From: Acidobacteriota bacterium
Lineage (GTDB): Bacteria; Acidobacteriota; Polarisedimenticolia; J045
Reading direction: 5' to 3'
Assembly: GCA_027064265.1 (NCBI GenBank)
Contig: JAMOQA010000407.1
Location: forward strand, 1-9,861
DNA: 9,861 nucleotides
The notes under the pieces are model-generated. The model worked only from the letters and a program-made list of their open reading frames with translations, ran no database searches and had not been told where the DNA came from. Numbering within the stretch: position 1 is the stretch's first letter; each line of letters opens with the position of its first letter. The position numbers and the translations under genes were made by a program. Of the stretch, positions 1 through 6,782 are shown piece by piece.

Positions 1-111
1 CTCGAGGTACGCGTGGCGCATCCACTGCGCGACGCCCGGGTGGTTCGCCAGGCCGCGGTGCGGGGTGGTGCGACCACCGTCGTCCGGGTCGGCAGGGAGG
101 ACTGGCCGTGA
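1..111 (+). CDS. C-terminal end of an unidentified upstream protein (partial)
   Basis: Frame 1 is open from the first base of the window to a TGA at 109-111, giving the last 36 residues of a protein that starts outside the window. The tail is rich in Val, Arg and Ala and ends in Glu-Asp-Trp-Pro. I recognise no motif and cannot assign a family. The stop overlaps the GTG start of the next gene by four bases (GTGA), as at two other junctions in this window. That supports this being a real gene end translationally coupled to the exported TPR/propeller protein downstream. The alternative is a chance open frame, since short open frames are common in DNA this GC-rich. Confidence 0.6.
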   Translation, partial: LEVRVAHPLRDARVVRQAAVRGGATTVVRVGREDWP

Positions 112-1607
112 GACGCCTGCTGCCGGTGCTCGCGCTCCTCGCGTTCCTCGGCGCGATGCCGGGGGGACGGGCGGCGAACGACCTGGCGGAGCGCCGGGTG
201 CGGGCCGCCCGGGCGCTGGAGAAGGAAGGCAAGCTCACCGAGGCCCGGGACCTCTGGGCGGCCCTCGCCGCCGAACGTCCGGCGGGGGAATGGACCGACG
301 ACGCCCTCCTCGCCCTCGCGCGCCTGGACTGGCCGGTGGACGACCCGGACCGGCTCGGCTCCGACCCCGGGGCCGGCCCGGCCATCGCGGCGGCGATCCC
401 CCGCCTCGAGCGGATCGTCCGGGAGATGCCGGGTTCGAACAGCGCGCCGGAGGCCGCCTGGCGGCTGGCCCTCGCCCACCTGGACCCGGCGAGCCCTTCC
501 CTCGATCCCTCCCGTGCCGAGGCGATCCTGACCACGTGGCCGGTCCTCTACCCGGGGGGGGCGCGCCTGCCGGAAGTCCTCCTGCTGCTCGCGGAGTTGC
601 GGCTCGAGGAAGGGCACCCGGACCGGGCTGCCCGCACCGCGTTTCGCTTCCTCGCCCGCTGGCCGGATCACCCGCGGGCGGGGCGGGCCTGGCTGGTTCT
701 CGCCCGGGCCGCGGGCCCGGCGCACCCGGGATCCTGCCTCCGGCGCCTCGGACGGGCGGCGGTGGCCGCCGGGGAACGCGACCCGGCGACGGCCCGCCGT
801 GCCCGCGGGCTCGCGACGCTCCTCGACCGGTTCGGTTTCGCCCCCCACCGCCAGGGGGACCGGCCGTGGCGCCCCCGGGTGGAGGGCGGTTTCACGGCCC
901 TCCCGGAACGGGCAGTCGACCTGGCGATCGATCCCCGTGGCGTCGCCTGGGTAGCCCTCCCCCGGGCGGGGGAGGTCCGCTCCCTCTCCGGGGACGCGGT
1001 CCCGCTCCGGGAGGCCGGCGTCCGCGCCATCGCCTTCGACCGGTGGGGCCGGCCCTGGCTGGCCGGGACCGCGGGGGTGCGCACCCCGGGAGGTGAACTC
1101 CTGGTCCTCCCCGACCGGGGGACGGCCGAGGGCCTGGCGCCCGCGGGGGACGGGGTCTCGGTCTTCGTGCTCGACGGCCGGAACCGGCGGGTGGTCCTCC
1201 TCGGCCCCGGCGTGCCCCCCCGGGTCGTGACCGGCCTGGGCGCCCGGCCCGCGCCGAGCCGGATCGCCCCCGACCCGGCCACCGGGGGCGCCGCGGTCCT
1301 CGACCGGAAGGGGGGCCGGCTCTGGGTCGTCGGCCCGGACGGGACCGTGCGCGAGGAGCTCGCGATCGGGGGAATCGCTCCCGCTCCCGCCGACGTGGCG
1401 GTCGATGCGTGGGGACGCCCGGCGATCCTCGACGGGAAGACCGGCACGGTCACGGTCCTCGCCCGCGACGGGCGGCCCCTCGCGACGTTCCGCCTGCCCC
1501 GGGAGGGGGAGCTGGCGCTCGCGCGGCCGGACCTCCTCGCCCTGGACGACGCGGGGCGCCTGGCCGTGCACGATGCGCGCAGGAGGGGAGTGGCATGGTT
1601 CGACTGA
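108..1607 (+). CDS. Exported TPR-like protein with C-terminal NHL-type beta-propeller
   Basis: A 499-residue protein starts at GTG 108, with AGGGAGG at 94-100 seven bases upstream. Residues 1-23 form a signal peptide: Arg-Arg, a Leu/Ala-rich core, then an Arg-Ala-Ala cleavage-type end. Residues about 25-240 are helical, with TPR-like units. Examples are ALEKEGKLTEARDLW near 36-50 and a similar unit near 155-188. Residues about 265-499 contain repeated short beta motifs of the type Asp-x-x-Gly-x-x-Trp/Val-Val-x-Asp, including IDPRGVAWVA, FDRWGRPWLA, VDAWGRPAIL and LDDAGRLAVH. This is the signature of an NHL/SMP-30-like propeller. The likely role is an envelope scaffold or binding protein, not an enzyme. 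No catalytic residues or ligand can be inferred. The gene overlaps its upstream neighbour by 4 bases and its downstream neighbour by 13, consistent with one operon. Confidence 0.85.
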   Translation: MRRLLPVLALLAFLGAMPGGRAANDLAERRVRAARALEKEGKLTEARDLWAALAAERPAGEWTDDALLALARLDWPVDDPDRLGSDPGAGPAIAAAIPRLERIVREMPGSNSAPEAAWRLALAHLDPASPSLDPSRAEAILTTWPVLYPGGARLPEVLLLLAELRLEEGHPDRAARTAFRFLARWPDHPRAGRAWLVLARAAGPAHPGSCLRRLGRAAVAAGERDPATARRARGLATLLDRFGFAPHRQGDRPWRPRVEGGFTALPERAVDLAIDPRGVAWVALPRAGEVRSLSGDAVPLREAGVRAIAFDRWGRPWLAGTAGVRTPGGELLVLPDRGTAEGLAPAGDGVSVFVLDGRNRRVVLLGPGVPPRVVTGLGARPAPSRIAPDPATGGAAVLDRKGGRLWVVGPDGTVREELAIGGIAPAPADVAVDAWGRPAILDGKTGTVTVLARDGRPLATFRLPREGELALARPDLLALDDAGRLAVHDARRRGVAWFD

Positions 1608-3736
1608 GCCGCCCGGCGCTCCTGTCGGTCCTCGTCCTCGCGGTCCTGTTGCCGGTGGCCCCCGCCCGGAGTGCCGACGACGCGCTTCCCGTCCCCGCCC
1701 CGGGCGCCACGAAGGGCCCGGCGGAGACGGCGCCGGGGGTGCGGGCGCGCCGGCTCGTCGAGGAGGCTCGTTCGGCGTTCCTCGCGGCGGAGTTCGAGAA
1801 GGCGGCCGCCGCCGCCGGGGAAGCGATCTCCTTCCTCGAGGGTCCCGGGAGCGAGGGGCTCCCGCCCGCGGACCGGCAGGTCCTCCTGGCCACTGCCCTC
1901 GACCTGCTCGCCCAGGCCCGGTTCAACACCGGGGACGAGAAGGGCATGAACGAGGCGATTCGCCGCCTGCTCGCCGTCGACCCCGGTTTCCGGGTGGACG
2001 TGGAGACCGCCGGCCCGAAATACGCGAAGCTCTTCGAGGCGAAGCGGGCCGAGCTGGTCGGGTTCCTCGCCGTCGCGTGCCGGCCCCTTCCCTGCGAGAC
2101 CGTGATCGTCGACGGGGCTTCTCGTTCCCTCGACGAACACGGGCGTGTCGCCCTCGTGGCGGGAACCCACCGGGTGGTCGTGACCCGGCACGGGTTCGCA
2201 CCGGCGGACATGGGAGAGGTCGGCGTGCCCGCCGGGAAGGAGACCCGCCTCGAGGCGACCCTGCGCCAGGTGGCGCGGGACGTGGTCGTCGCCACGGTGC
2301 CTCCCGGTGCCGACGTCTCCCTGGACGGCACGGAGGCGGGGACGACCGTGGCCGGCGCGGAGGGGGAGACGGTTTCCGCACCGCTCAGGCTCCGGGACGT
2401 GCCGCCCGGGTCCCACGTGCTGGTGGCGAGCGCTCCCTGTCGCCGGCGGGTCGAGCAGTCCCTCGAGGTCGTCCTGGACGAGAAGGACCCGGGGCCCCTC
2501 GTCCTGCCCCCCATCGAGCTCGAGGAGGCGTGGGGCACGATCCGGGTCGCCTGGAGCGGCCCGGAGGGAGTGGTGACGCTCGATGGCTCGCCGATCCGGC
2601 CCGGGGAGACCCGGGTCTGCCCCGGGGAACACGAGGTCTCCCTCGCGGTGGCCGGCCGGCGGGTCTTCGTTACCCGGGTGTCGGTGCGGGACGGCGAGAC
2701 GGTGACCGTCCGTCCCCGGCCGCGACCGACCCTGGCCGTTCCCGCGGGGGGCGCGGGCCCGTTCCCGTGCCTCGGGGGCGATGGCTGGAACCGCGTCGAG
2801 TTGCCGGCCCCGGCCATCGCGGAAGCCGGGCGCATCCTGGCGAAGCTCCTCGGCGAGGGAACGGGCGAGGTACCCACCTGGCCCGGGGTCGAGCGCCGCC
2901 TGGCGCCGGATGCGGCCGCTCCCCTCCTCGCGGCGGCTCCCGAGGCCGACCTGGTCGCCTTCTCCTTCCCGGTAGCCGACCCGGTGCGCAGTCTCGCGCG
3001 CCTCGTGCTGGTCGATCCGCGCCGGGGCATCGTCGAGGCGGTCGCCTGGCCGGAGAACGACCGGGAAGTCCCGAAGGAGATCGACCGCGCCCTCGCCTGG
3101 CGACCGCCGGCACGGGACTCGTGGCTCGGTCTCGACCTGGCGGAGCGCGTGCGGGGCGCCCCGGTAGTGGCCCGGGTGACGCCGGGGTCGCCGGCGGAGG
3201 CGGCCGGCGTTCGCGCGGGAGAACTCCTCCTGGCGGTCGGCGGGCGGGACGTTTCCGGGATGGAGGAAGCCGAGCGGCTCCTGGCGTCGCTCGCGCCCGG
3301 CAAGGAGGCGGAACTCCGTCTCCTCGGGGAAGAGGCCCGGACCGTGAAGGTGCTGCCGCTCGCCGTCGTCCACGTCGATCCGCCCGCGCGGCTCCGCGAT
3401 CGGCTCCTGCTGCCCGCCCTGGCCACCGCCGGCGTGCTGCGGGTCGCGGGGGCTCCTGCCGAGAGGATCCCGGCCGCGGTGGCCGAGGGACTTCTCCTCG
3501 CGGCCTGCGGCTCCACGCTGGAGGCCGCCCGGGCGCTGGACAGGGTCACCGTCGACGCGGTGGAGGACCCCGAGGGAGACGCGCGGGGGACGGTGCTCTG
3601 GGTGCTCGAGGGACTGCTGCGGAAGATCGATCGGAACGCCTACGCCGACGAGATTGCCGCCCGGCTCCGGGAGCTGCCTCGCGCGCGTCTCGGCGGGCGC
3701 CAGGGACCACCGCTCTCGCTCGCTGGCGCCGATTGA
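1595..3736 (+). CDS. Exported PEGA-repeat and PDZ-domain protein
   Basis: A 713-residue protein. ATG 1595 is chosen because AGGAGGGG lies at 1581-1588 and a signal peptide follows at once (MVRLSRPALLSVLVLAVLLP, cleavage near Ala-Arg-Ser-Ala). The longer open frame upstream overlaps the previous gene and lacks these signals. Residues about 40-150 are helical and TPR-like. Three PEGA-type beta repeats follow near 154-205, 229-290 and 312-365, with cores such as VPPGADVSLDG and VPPGSHVLV. PEGA domains are surface-associated beta domains often found in envelope proteins. A PDZ domain sits near 508-577, with its ligand loop at WLGLDL and the typical GSPAEAAGVRAGELLLAVGG. No protease catalytic triad is visible, so this PDZ is probably a binding module. 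The C-terminal ~130 residues are helical and unassigned. The likely role is an envelope-associated partner of the TPR/propeller protein encoded just upstream. Confidence 0.85.
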   Translation: MVRLSRPALLSVLVLAVLLPVAPARSADDALPVPAPGATKGPAETAPGVRARRLVEEARSAFLAAEFEKAAAAAGEAISFLEGPGSEGLPPADRQVLLATALDLLAQARFNTGDEKGMNEAIRRLLAVDPGFRVDVETAGPKYAKLFEAKRAELVGFLAVACRPLPCETVIVDGASRSLDEHGRVALVAGTHRVVVTRHGFAPADMGEVGVPAGKETRLEATLRQVARDVVVATVPPGADVSLDGTEAGTTVAGAEGETVSAPLRLRDVPPGSHVLVASAPCRRRVEQSLEVVLDEKDPGPLVLPPIELEEAWGTIRVAWSGPEGVVTLDGSPIRPGETRVCPGEHEVSLAVAGRRVFVTRVSVRDGETVTVRPRPRPTLAVPAGGAGPFPCLGGDGWNRVELPAPAIAEAGRILAKLLGEGTGEVPTWPGVERRLAPDAAAPLLAAAPEADLVAFSFPVADPVRSLARLVLVDPRRGIVEAVAWPENDREVPKEIDRALAWRPPARDSWLGLDLAERVRGAPVVARVTPGSPAEAAGVRAGELLLAVGGRDVSGMEEAERLLASLAPGKEAELRLLGEEARTVKVLPLAVVHVDPPARLRDRLLLPALATAGVLRVAGAPAERIPAAVAEGLLLAACGSTLEAARALDRVTVDAVEDPEGDARGTVLWVLEGLLRKIDRNAYADEIAARLRELPRARLGGRQGPPLSLAGAD

Positions 3737-3762
3737 CCGGATCCGGGCACCCCCCCTACAAT
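3733..3762 (+). promoter_or_regulatory. Sigma-70-type promoter for the sensor/response-regulator pair
   Basis: TTGACC at 3733-3738 and TACAAT at 3757-3762 are separated by 18 bases. They match the -35 and -10 consensus at five of six positions each. The -35 box overlaps the stop codon of the PEGA/PDZ gene. Transcription would begin near 3769-3770, leaving a 5' leader of about 55 bases before the ATG at 3825. In such GC-rich DNA this AT-containing -10 stands out. It gives the signalling genes their own transcription start, separate from the envelope operon. Confidence 0.65.
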
Positions 3763-3824
3763 GCGAACCGTCTTCGGGCCCGGGACGGGGAAGAGTGCCC
3801 CCGGGGCAGGAGGGGGTCCTGGTC

Positions 3825-4391
3825 ATGATGGCGTCCGGGAACGACGCGCGCGATGGCGGTGACCTCGGGGTCGTCGGCATCCTCGACCTGCTCGATCGCC
3901 CGGCACTCGCCCTCGGCGAGGACGGGCGGCTCCTCGCGCTGAACGCCGCCCTGGCCCGCTTCTGCCGGGAGCGGCTCGCCCGGGACTTCGCCCGGGTCGA
4001 GGACCTGCTCGATCCCGACGATGCGGGGCACCTGGCGACCCTGGCCCGGCGGGCGGGAGACCTGCCCCAGAGCCGGGTCGGGGTCCTGCTCCGGGACGGT
4101 TCGCCGGGCCGGATGCGGGTCCAGCGGGTCGAGACCACGGGCGGGGGCGTGCTCGTCGCCGTGCTGGAGTCCCCGGCCCTCGAGGCCGCCGACGGGGCCA
4201 GCAATCTCCGCCACGACCTCGCGGGCCCGCTGACGTCGATCATCGGCACCGCGGAACTCCTGCTCGGGCGAGGGCACGAGATGCCGCGGGAGATGCGGGA
4301 GGCCCTCGGCCGCATCATCGAGGATTGCGGGCGGATCACCGAGATCCTGGCCGCATCCCGCGACGGGGGGGCTTCCCGGGAGGACGGATGA
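3825..4391 (+). CDS. PAS-like sensor with a histidine phospho-acceptor (DHp/HisKA) domain and no ATPase domain
   Basis: A 188-residue cytoplasmic protein. ATG 3825 follows AGGAGGGGG at 3808-3816. ATG 3828 is the neighbouring alternative. Upstream in-frame codons fall in the promoter and the preceding gene. Residues about 15-118 resemble a small PAS sensor: ILDLLDRPALALGEDGRLLALNAAL at the start, then a beta-rich end. Residues about 126-177 form a HisKA hairpin with the H-box LRHDLAGPLTSIIGTAELLL. His130 is the expected phosphorylation site, and a second helix runs over 153-176. The protein ends there, so the N, G1 and G2 boxes of the HATPase domain are absent. Nothing suggests a frameshift: the next gene begins at an ATGA overlap and is an intact regulator. 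It probably partners the downstream NtrC-type regulator as phosphodonor, phosphatase or titrating partner. It cannot autophosphorylate without an ATPase supplied in trans. Confidence 0.8.
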   Translation: MMASGNDARDGGDLGVVGILDLLDRPALALGEDGRLLALNAALARFCRERLARDFARVEDLLDPDDAGHLATLARRAGDLPQSRVGVLLRDGSPGRMRVQRVETTGGGVLVAVLESPALEAADGASNLRHDLAGPLTSIIGTAELLLGRGHEMPREMREALGRIIEDCGRITEILAASRDGGASREDG

Positions 4392-5806
4392 CCCCATCCC
4401 TCGGGCGGACCGGCAGGATCCTGGTTCTCGAAGACGACCATGCGCTCCGGCGCATGGTGGTCGAGTTCCTCCGGTCCCAGGGGCACGAGGTCGACGACGT
4501 CGCGGAACTGGAGCAGGCCCGCGCGCGGCTCCGCGCGCGGCCGTTCGACCTGGTGCTCTCCGACCTGGTCCTCGGGCACGGGACCGGCCTCGACCTGCTC
4601 CGGGAGGTGCGTGCGGCGGGGCTGCCCTGCGAGATGATCATCATGACCGGGCAGGGCGGAGTCGACGCGGCGGTCGAGGCGATCCGGGCGGGTGCGTACG
4701 ACTTCGTCACGAAGCCCCTCGATCTCACCCGCCTCGCCATCGACGTGGCGAAGGCCCTCGAGAAGAAGTTCCTCGAGGACGACGTCCGCCGCCTGCGGGA
4801 GGGGCCCCGTCGCGGGTTCGGCGAGCTGGTGGGCGCGAGCCCGGCGATGGCCGCGGTGTTCGCCCTCCTCGAGAAGGCGGCCGCCACGGACTGCAACGTG
4901 CTGCTCCTCGGCGAGTCGGGCACCGGCAAGGACGTCGCCGCCCGGGCGATCCACGAGAACTCGCCCCGGCGGGACGGGTCGTTCGTGCCGGTTCACTGCG
5001 GAGCGATCCCCGGGGAGCTGCTCGCCTCGGAGCTGTTCGGCCACGTGAAGGGGGCCTTCACCGGGGCCGACCGGGCCCGCCGGGGGCTCTTCGCCGCCGC
5101 CGATGGCGGCACGATCTTCCTCGACGAGATCGGCACCGCCCCTCTCCCGGTCCAGGTGAGCCTGCTGCGGGTGCTCGAGGAGCGGGTCGTGCGCCCGGTG
5201 GGGAGCGAGCGGGGCGAGCCGGTGGATGTCCGGGTGATCGCCGCCACCAACGCCGACCTCTCGGAGGAGATCGCGAGGGGGCGGTTCCGCGAGGACCTCT
5301 ACTGGCGGCTCGCGACCGTCGTCGTCACGTTGCCGCCACTGCGGGAGCGGAAGGAGGACCTGCCCCTCCTGGTCGAGGCGCTCCTCGCCCGGCTCGCCGC
5401 CCGGACCGGGCGGGAGGTACGGCCCGGTCCCGGGGTGATCGAGCGGCTCGCCGCGTACGACTGGCCCGGTAACGTGCGGGAACTCGCCCACGTGCTCGAG
5501 CGGGCAGTGCTCCTCGCTCCCGAGGCGGTCCTCCGTCCCGAGGACCTTCCCCTCCCGGCGGAGGTCCTCGCGCGGGTGCCGACCCTCGAGGAGGTGGAGC
5601 GGGATCACATCCGGCGGGTGCTCCACCTGGTCCGGGGCAACAAGCTGCGGGCGGCGCGCCTGCTCGGCATTCCCCGGGGGACCCTGTACCGGAAGATCGA
5701 CCGGTACGGCCTCGCCGACGAGCTGGAAGGGCCCGGGGACGCGGGGGCCGTCACTTCGCCTCCGCCGGGCGTCCGTCCCCCACGGCCCGGTTCGTCCCCG
5801 TCCTGA
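4388..5806 (+). CDS. NtrC-family sigma-54-dependent response regulator
   Basis: A 472-residue transcription activator. Start ATG 4388 overlaps the sensor stop (ATGA) and has GGAGG at 4379-4383. The receiver domain (about 9-125) has the acidic pocket Glu15-Asp16-Asp17, phospho-acceptor Asp59, Thr87 and Lys109, so it should be phosphorylatable. The AAA+ domain (about 145-385) has Walker A GESGTGKD at 175-182 and the sigma-54 contact loop GAFTGA at 222-227. It also has Walker B GTIFLDE at 241-247 and the FREDLYWRL segment at 300-308. A Fis-type helix-turn-helix lies at 418-442 (NKLRAARLLGIPRGTLYRKI). A Pro-rich tail of about 30 residues follows and is unusual. All key motifs are intact, so it should hydrolyse ATP and open sigma-54 promoters. 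The likely target is the consensus sigma-54 promoter about 270 bases downstream, via palindromes just past its own stop. Confidence 0.96.
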   Translation: MTPSLGRTGRILVLEDDHALRRMVVEFLRSQGHEVDDVAELEQARARLRARPFDLVLSDLVLGHGTGLDLLREVRAAGLPCEMIIMTGQGGVDAAVEAIRAGAYDFVTKPLDLTRLAIDVAKALEKKFLEDDVRRLREGPRRGFGELVGASPAMAAVFALLEKAAATDCNVLLLGESGTGKDVAARAIHENSPRRDGSFVPVHCGAIPGELLASELFGHVKGAFTGADRARRGLFAAADGGTIFLDEIGTAPLPVQVSLLRVLEERVVRPVGSERGEPVDVRVIAATNADLSEEIARGRFREDLYWRLATVVVTLPPLRERKEDLPLLVEALLARLAARTGREVRPGPGVIERLAAYDWPGNVRELAHVLERAVLLAPEAVLRPEDLPLPAEVLARVPTLEEVERDHIRRVLHLVRGNKLRAARLLGIPRGTLYRKIDRYGLADELEGPGDAGAVTSPPPGVRPPRPGSSPS

Positions 5807-5807
5807 C

Positions 5808-5823
5808 CCGGCCGCTCGGCCGG
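5808..5823 (+). terminator. Hairpin immediately after the response-regulator stop
   Basis: CCGGCC at 5808-5813 and GGCCGG at 5818-5823 form a 6-bp G/C stem with a GCTC loop, one base after the stop codon. No T-run follows, so as an intrinsic terminator it is weak. It may limit read-through or protect the mRNA end. The first palindromic activator site begins three bases later. Confidence 0.3.
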
Positions 5824-5825
5824 AC

Positions 5826-5841
5826 TGTCCGAATCCGGACA
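5826..5841 (+). promoter_or_regulatory. Palindromic activator site 1, TGTCC-N6-GGACA
   Basis: TGTCC at 5826-5830 and GGACA at 5837-5841 are perfect inverted arms six bases apart. The symmetry extends one more base inwards (TGTCCG/CGGACA). The right arm reads GGACACT, identical to the right arm of site 3. The centre lies about 271 bases upstream of the predicted sigma-54 transcription start. That is a normal distance for an NtrC-type enhancer. Assignment to the adjacent regulator is an inference from proximity and symmetry. Confidence 0.6.
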
Positions 5842-5923
5842 CTCCCGGCGGACTTCTGATCGCCAGGTTTTTGCCTTTCGGGGGCTCGAGTTCCCCGGGA
5901 AGCAGGGTTTTCCGGGGGGCAGG

Positions 5924-5940
5924 TGTCAAGAAACAGGACA
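5924..5940 (+). promoter_or_regulatory. Degenerate activator site 2, TGTCA-N7-GGACA
   Basis: TGTCA at 5924-5928 and GGACA at 5936-5940 resemble sites 1 and 3, but one left-arm base differs and the spacing is seven rather than six. The right arm extends to GGACACT (5936-5942), the same as in the other two sites. The centre is about 30 bases from that of site 3, close to three helical turns. Cooperative binding on one face of the DNA is therefore possible. Confidence 0.45.
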
Positions 5941-5952
5941 CTCGGGGACTCC

Positions 5953-5972
5953 AGTGTCCCGGAGCGGACACT
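5953..5972 (+). promoter_or_regulatory. Palindromic activator site 3, AGTGTCC-N6-GGACACT
   Basis: AGTGTCC at 5953-5959 and GGACACT at 5966-5972 are perfect 7-base inverted arms with a six-base spacer. This is the best of the three sites and keeps the spacing of site 1. It lies about 142 bases upstream of the predicted sigma-54 transcription start. The Fis-type DNA-binding domain of the regulator encoded just upstream is the natural candidate to bind it. Confidence 0.65.
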
Positions 5973-6023
5973 TGCGGGCTCCCTTGTTCCGTGCCGACGG
6001 TGACGGAACCGGGCCGGGGGCCC

Positions 6024-6040
6024 GAAAGCCTCCCGCTTTC
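6024..6040 (+). repeat. Inverted repeat GAAAGC-CTCCC-GCTTTC between the enhancers and promoter
   Basis: Perfect 6-base arms at 6024-6029 and 6035-6040 flank a 5-base centre. A second inverted repeat, CGGGCC/GGCCCG with a GGG centre, abuts it at 6010-6024. They lie about 65-95 bases upstream of the predicted sigma-54 start, in the segment that must bend for enhancer contact. They could be an operator for another protein or structures in DNA. No IHF consensus was seen here. The role is unknown. Confidence 0.35.
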
Positions 6041-6078
6041 CTGCCGATAAGAGGGACGGACGCGGAGCTGCCCCGTCG

Positions 6079-6094
6079 TGGCACGCCCGTTGCT
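6079..6094 (+). promoter_or_regulatory. Consensus sigma-54 (RpoN) promoter
   Basis: TGGCACG at 6079-6085, four bases, then TTGCT at 6090-6094, followed by TTT. This matches the sigma-54 consensus TGGCACG-N4-TTGCW at every defined position. The invariant GG (6080-6081) and GC (6092-6093) are correctly spaced as the -24 and -12 elements. The predicted start is near 6105, about 33 bases ahead of the ATG at 6138. A sigma-54 activator gene ends about 270 bases upstream, with palindromic sites between. Expression of the downstream operon should therefore strictly need an activated enhancer-binding protein. Confidence 0.9.
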
Positions 6095-6137
6095 TTTCCA
6101 GCCGGCGAACGCGACACCGGCGGACCAGGGAGACGCG

Positions 6138-6470
6138 ATGAAGGAACGGACGAGCGGCGAGAGGAGGACCCTGACCCGGCAGGACGAGACCGTCCGGCGG
6201 CTGCGCCCGGTGGACGGGTTCGTGGTGGGCGGGGACGCGGCCTGGGAGTCCGGGCAGAACCTCTGGCTCCTGCTGTCCCGCCCCGGGGAGCGGCTGATCG
6301 ACTTCTTCCTCGAGGACGAGGACCTGGCCGGATCACCCGACCCGGTTCCCTGCGCCTGCGCCGGTGTCCTGCCCGACGGGACGGTCCTGATCGGGGAGGT
6401 GGACTGGGAGATGGACCGCTTCCTGTCCGAGCTCCTGGACGAGCAGGAGATGGACGGGCGGCGGGCCTGA
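6138..6470 (+). CDS. Small acidic protein of unknown family, first gene of the sigma-54 operon
   Basis: A 110-residue protein. ATG 6138 has AGGGAG at 6127-6132, and the sigma-54 start falls about 33 bases upstream. An upstream in-frame start at 6078 would lie inside the promoter and is rejected. The N-terminal ~25 residues are basic. The rest is acidic, with a clustered core containing Trp (NLWLLLSRPGERLIDFFLED) and a Cys-Ala-Cys near residue 72. The C-terminus is very acidic (VDWEMDRFLSELLDEQEMDG). There is no signal peptide and no membrane segment, so it is probably cytoplasmic. I recognise no family. As the first product behind a tightly controlled promoter it is the likely main output, or a modulator, of the circuit. 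Confidence 0.8.
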   Translation: MKERTSGERRTLTRQDETVRRLRPVDGFVVGGDAAWESGQNLWLLLSRPGERLIDFFLEDEDLAGSPDPVPCACAGVLPDGTVLIGEVDWEMDRFLSELLDEQEMDGRRA

Positions 6471-6507
6471 CCCGGAGATGACGAAGCGTCCGAAGAGCGA
6501 GGGGATC

Positions 6508-6759
6508 ATGAGCGAGCTTTCCACGATCGCGATGGAGAACGAGGGGCCGGGCAGCCGGACCGGCGCCGGTCTCGCGGCGGAGATCCGCGAGGAACTCGAC
6601 CGGCTCGAGGCGCGGGTGCGGGCGCGGGTGCTGCACGCATCGGTCGACGAGACGGCTCGCCCCGTGCCGCTGCGGTTCCGGGGACAGGTGATCCTCGCAC
6701 GGCCGATCGACACCCGCCGGTTCGTCATCGCGATGGCCCCCTACCTCTGCATGAACTGA
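6508..6759 (+). CDS. Small protein of unknown family, second gene of the sigma-54 operon
   Basis: An 83-residue protein from ATG 6508, with GAGGGG at 6499-6504 but only three bases of spacing. ATG 6478, giving 93 residues and starting seven bases after the previous stop, is an open alternative with a poorer ribosome site. Residues about 23-45 are a charged amphipathic helix (AAEIREELDRLEARVRARVL). The second half is predicted beta strand (VPLRFRGQVILARPIDTRRF). It ends IAMAPYLCMN, with a Cys near the C-terminus. There is no signal peptide or clear membrane segment. The position between the acidic protein and the degenerate kinase-like gene suggests a shared function. No family is recognised. 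Confidence 0.7.
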   Translation: MSELSTIAMENEGPGSRTGAGLAAEIREELDRLEARVRARVLHASVDETARPVPLRFRGQVILARPIDTRRFVIAMAPYLCMN

Positions 6760-6782
6760 CCGGGGCGCCCGGGAGTCCGACG

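Noticed and set aside
1405..3828. Plus-strand frame of 807 codons overlapping the PEGA/PDZ gene
   Set aside because: Its composition is Arg/Gly/Pro-rich with no recognisable fold, and it has no proper start signals. The other frame encodes a signal peptide, PEGA repeats and a PDZ domain.
668..5971. A minus-strand open frame of 1767 codons across five plus-strand genes
   Set aside because: It has low-complexity Arg/Pro/Gly/Ala-rich sequence with no domain, and lies antisense to genes with clear domains. Long antisense frames are expected in GC-rich DNA, where stops on the other strand are rare.
5954..6481. Plus-strand frame of 175 codons covering the regulatory region and the first small gene
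   Set aside because: It begins inside activator site 3 and crosses the sigma-54 promoter. Its protein is Arg/Gly/Pro-rich, while the alternative frame has a ribosome site and a protein-like composition.
6757..6782. Possible UGA read-through (selenocysteine) at the end of the second small gene
   Set aside because: The sequence after the stop is in a different frame from the next gene and becomes low-complexity. A GC hairpin there is not a recognisable SECIS, and a good ribosome site for the next gene occupies the region.
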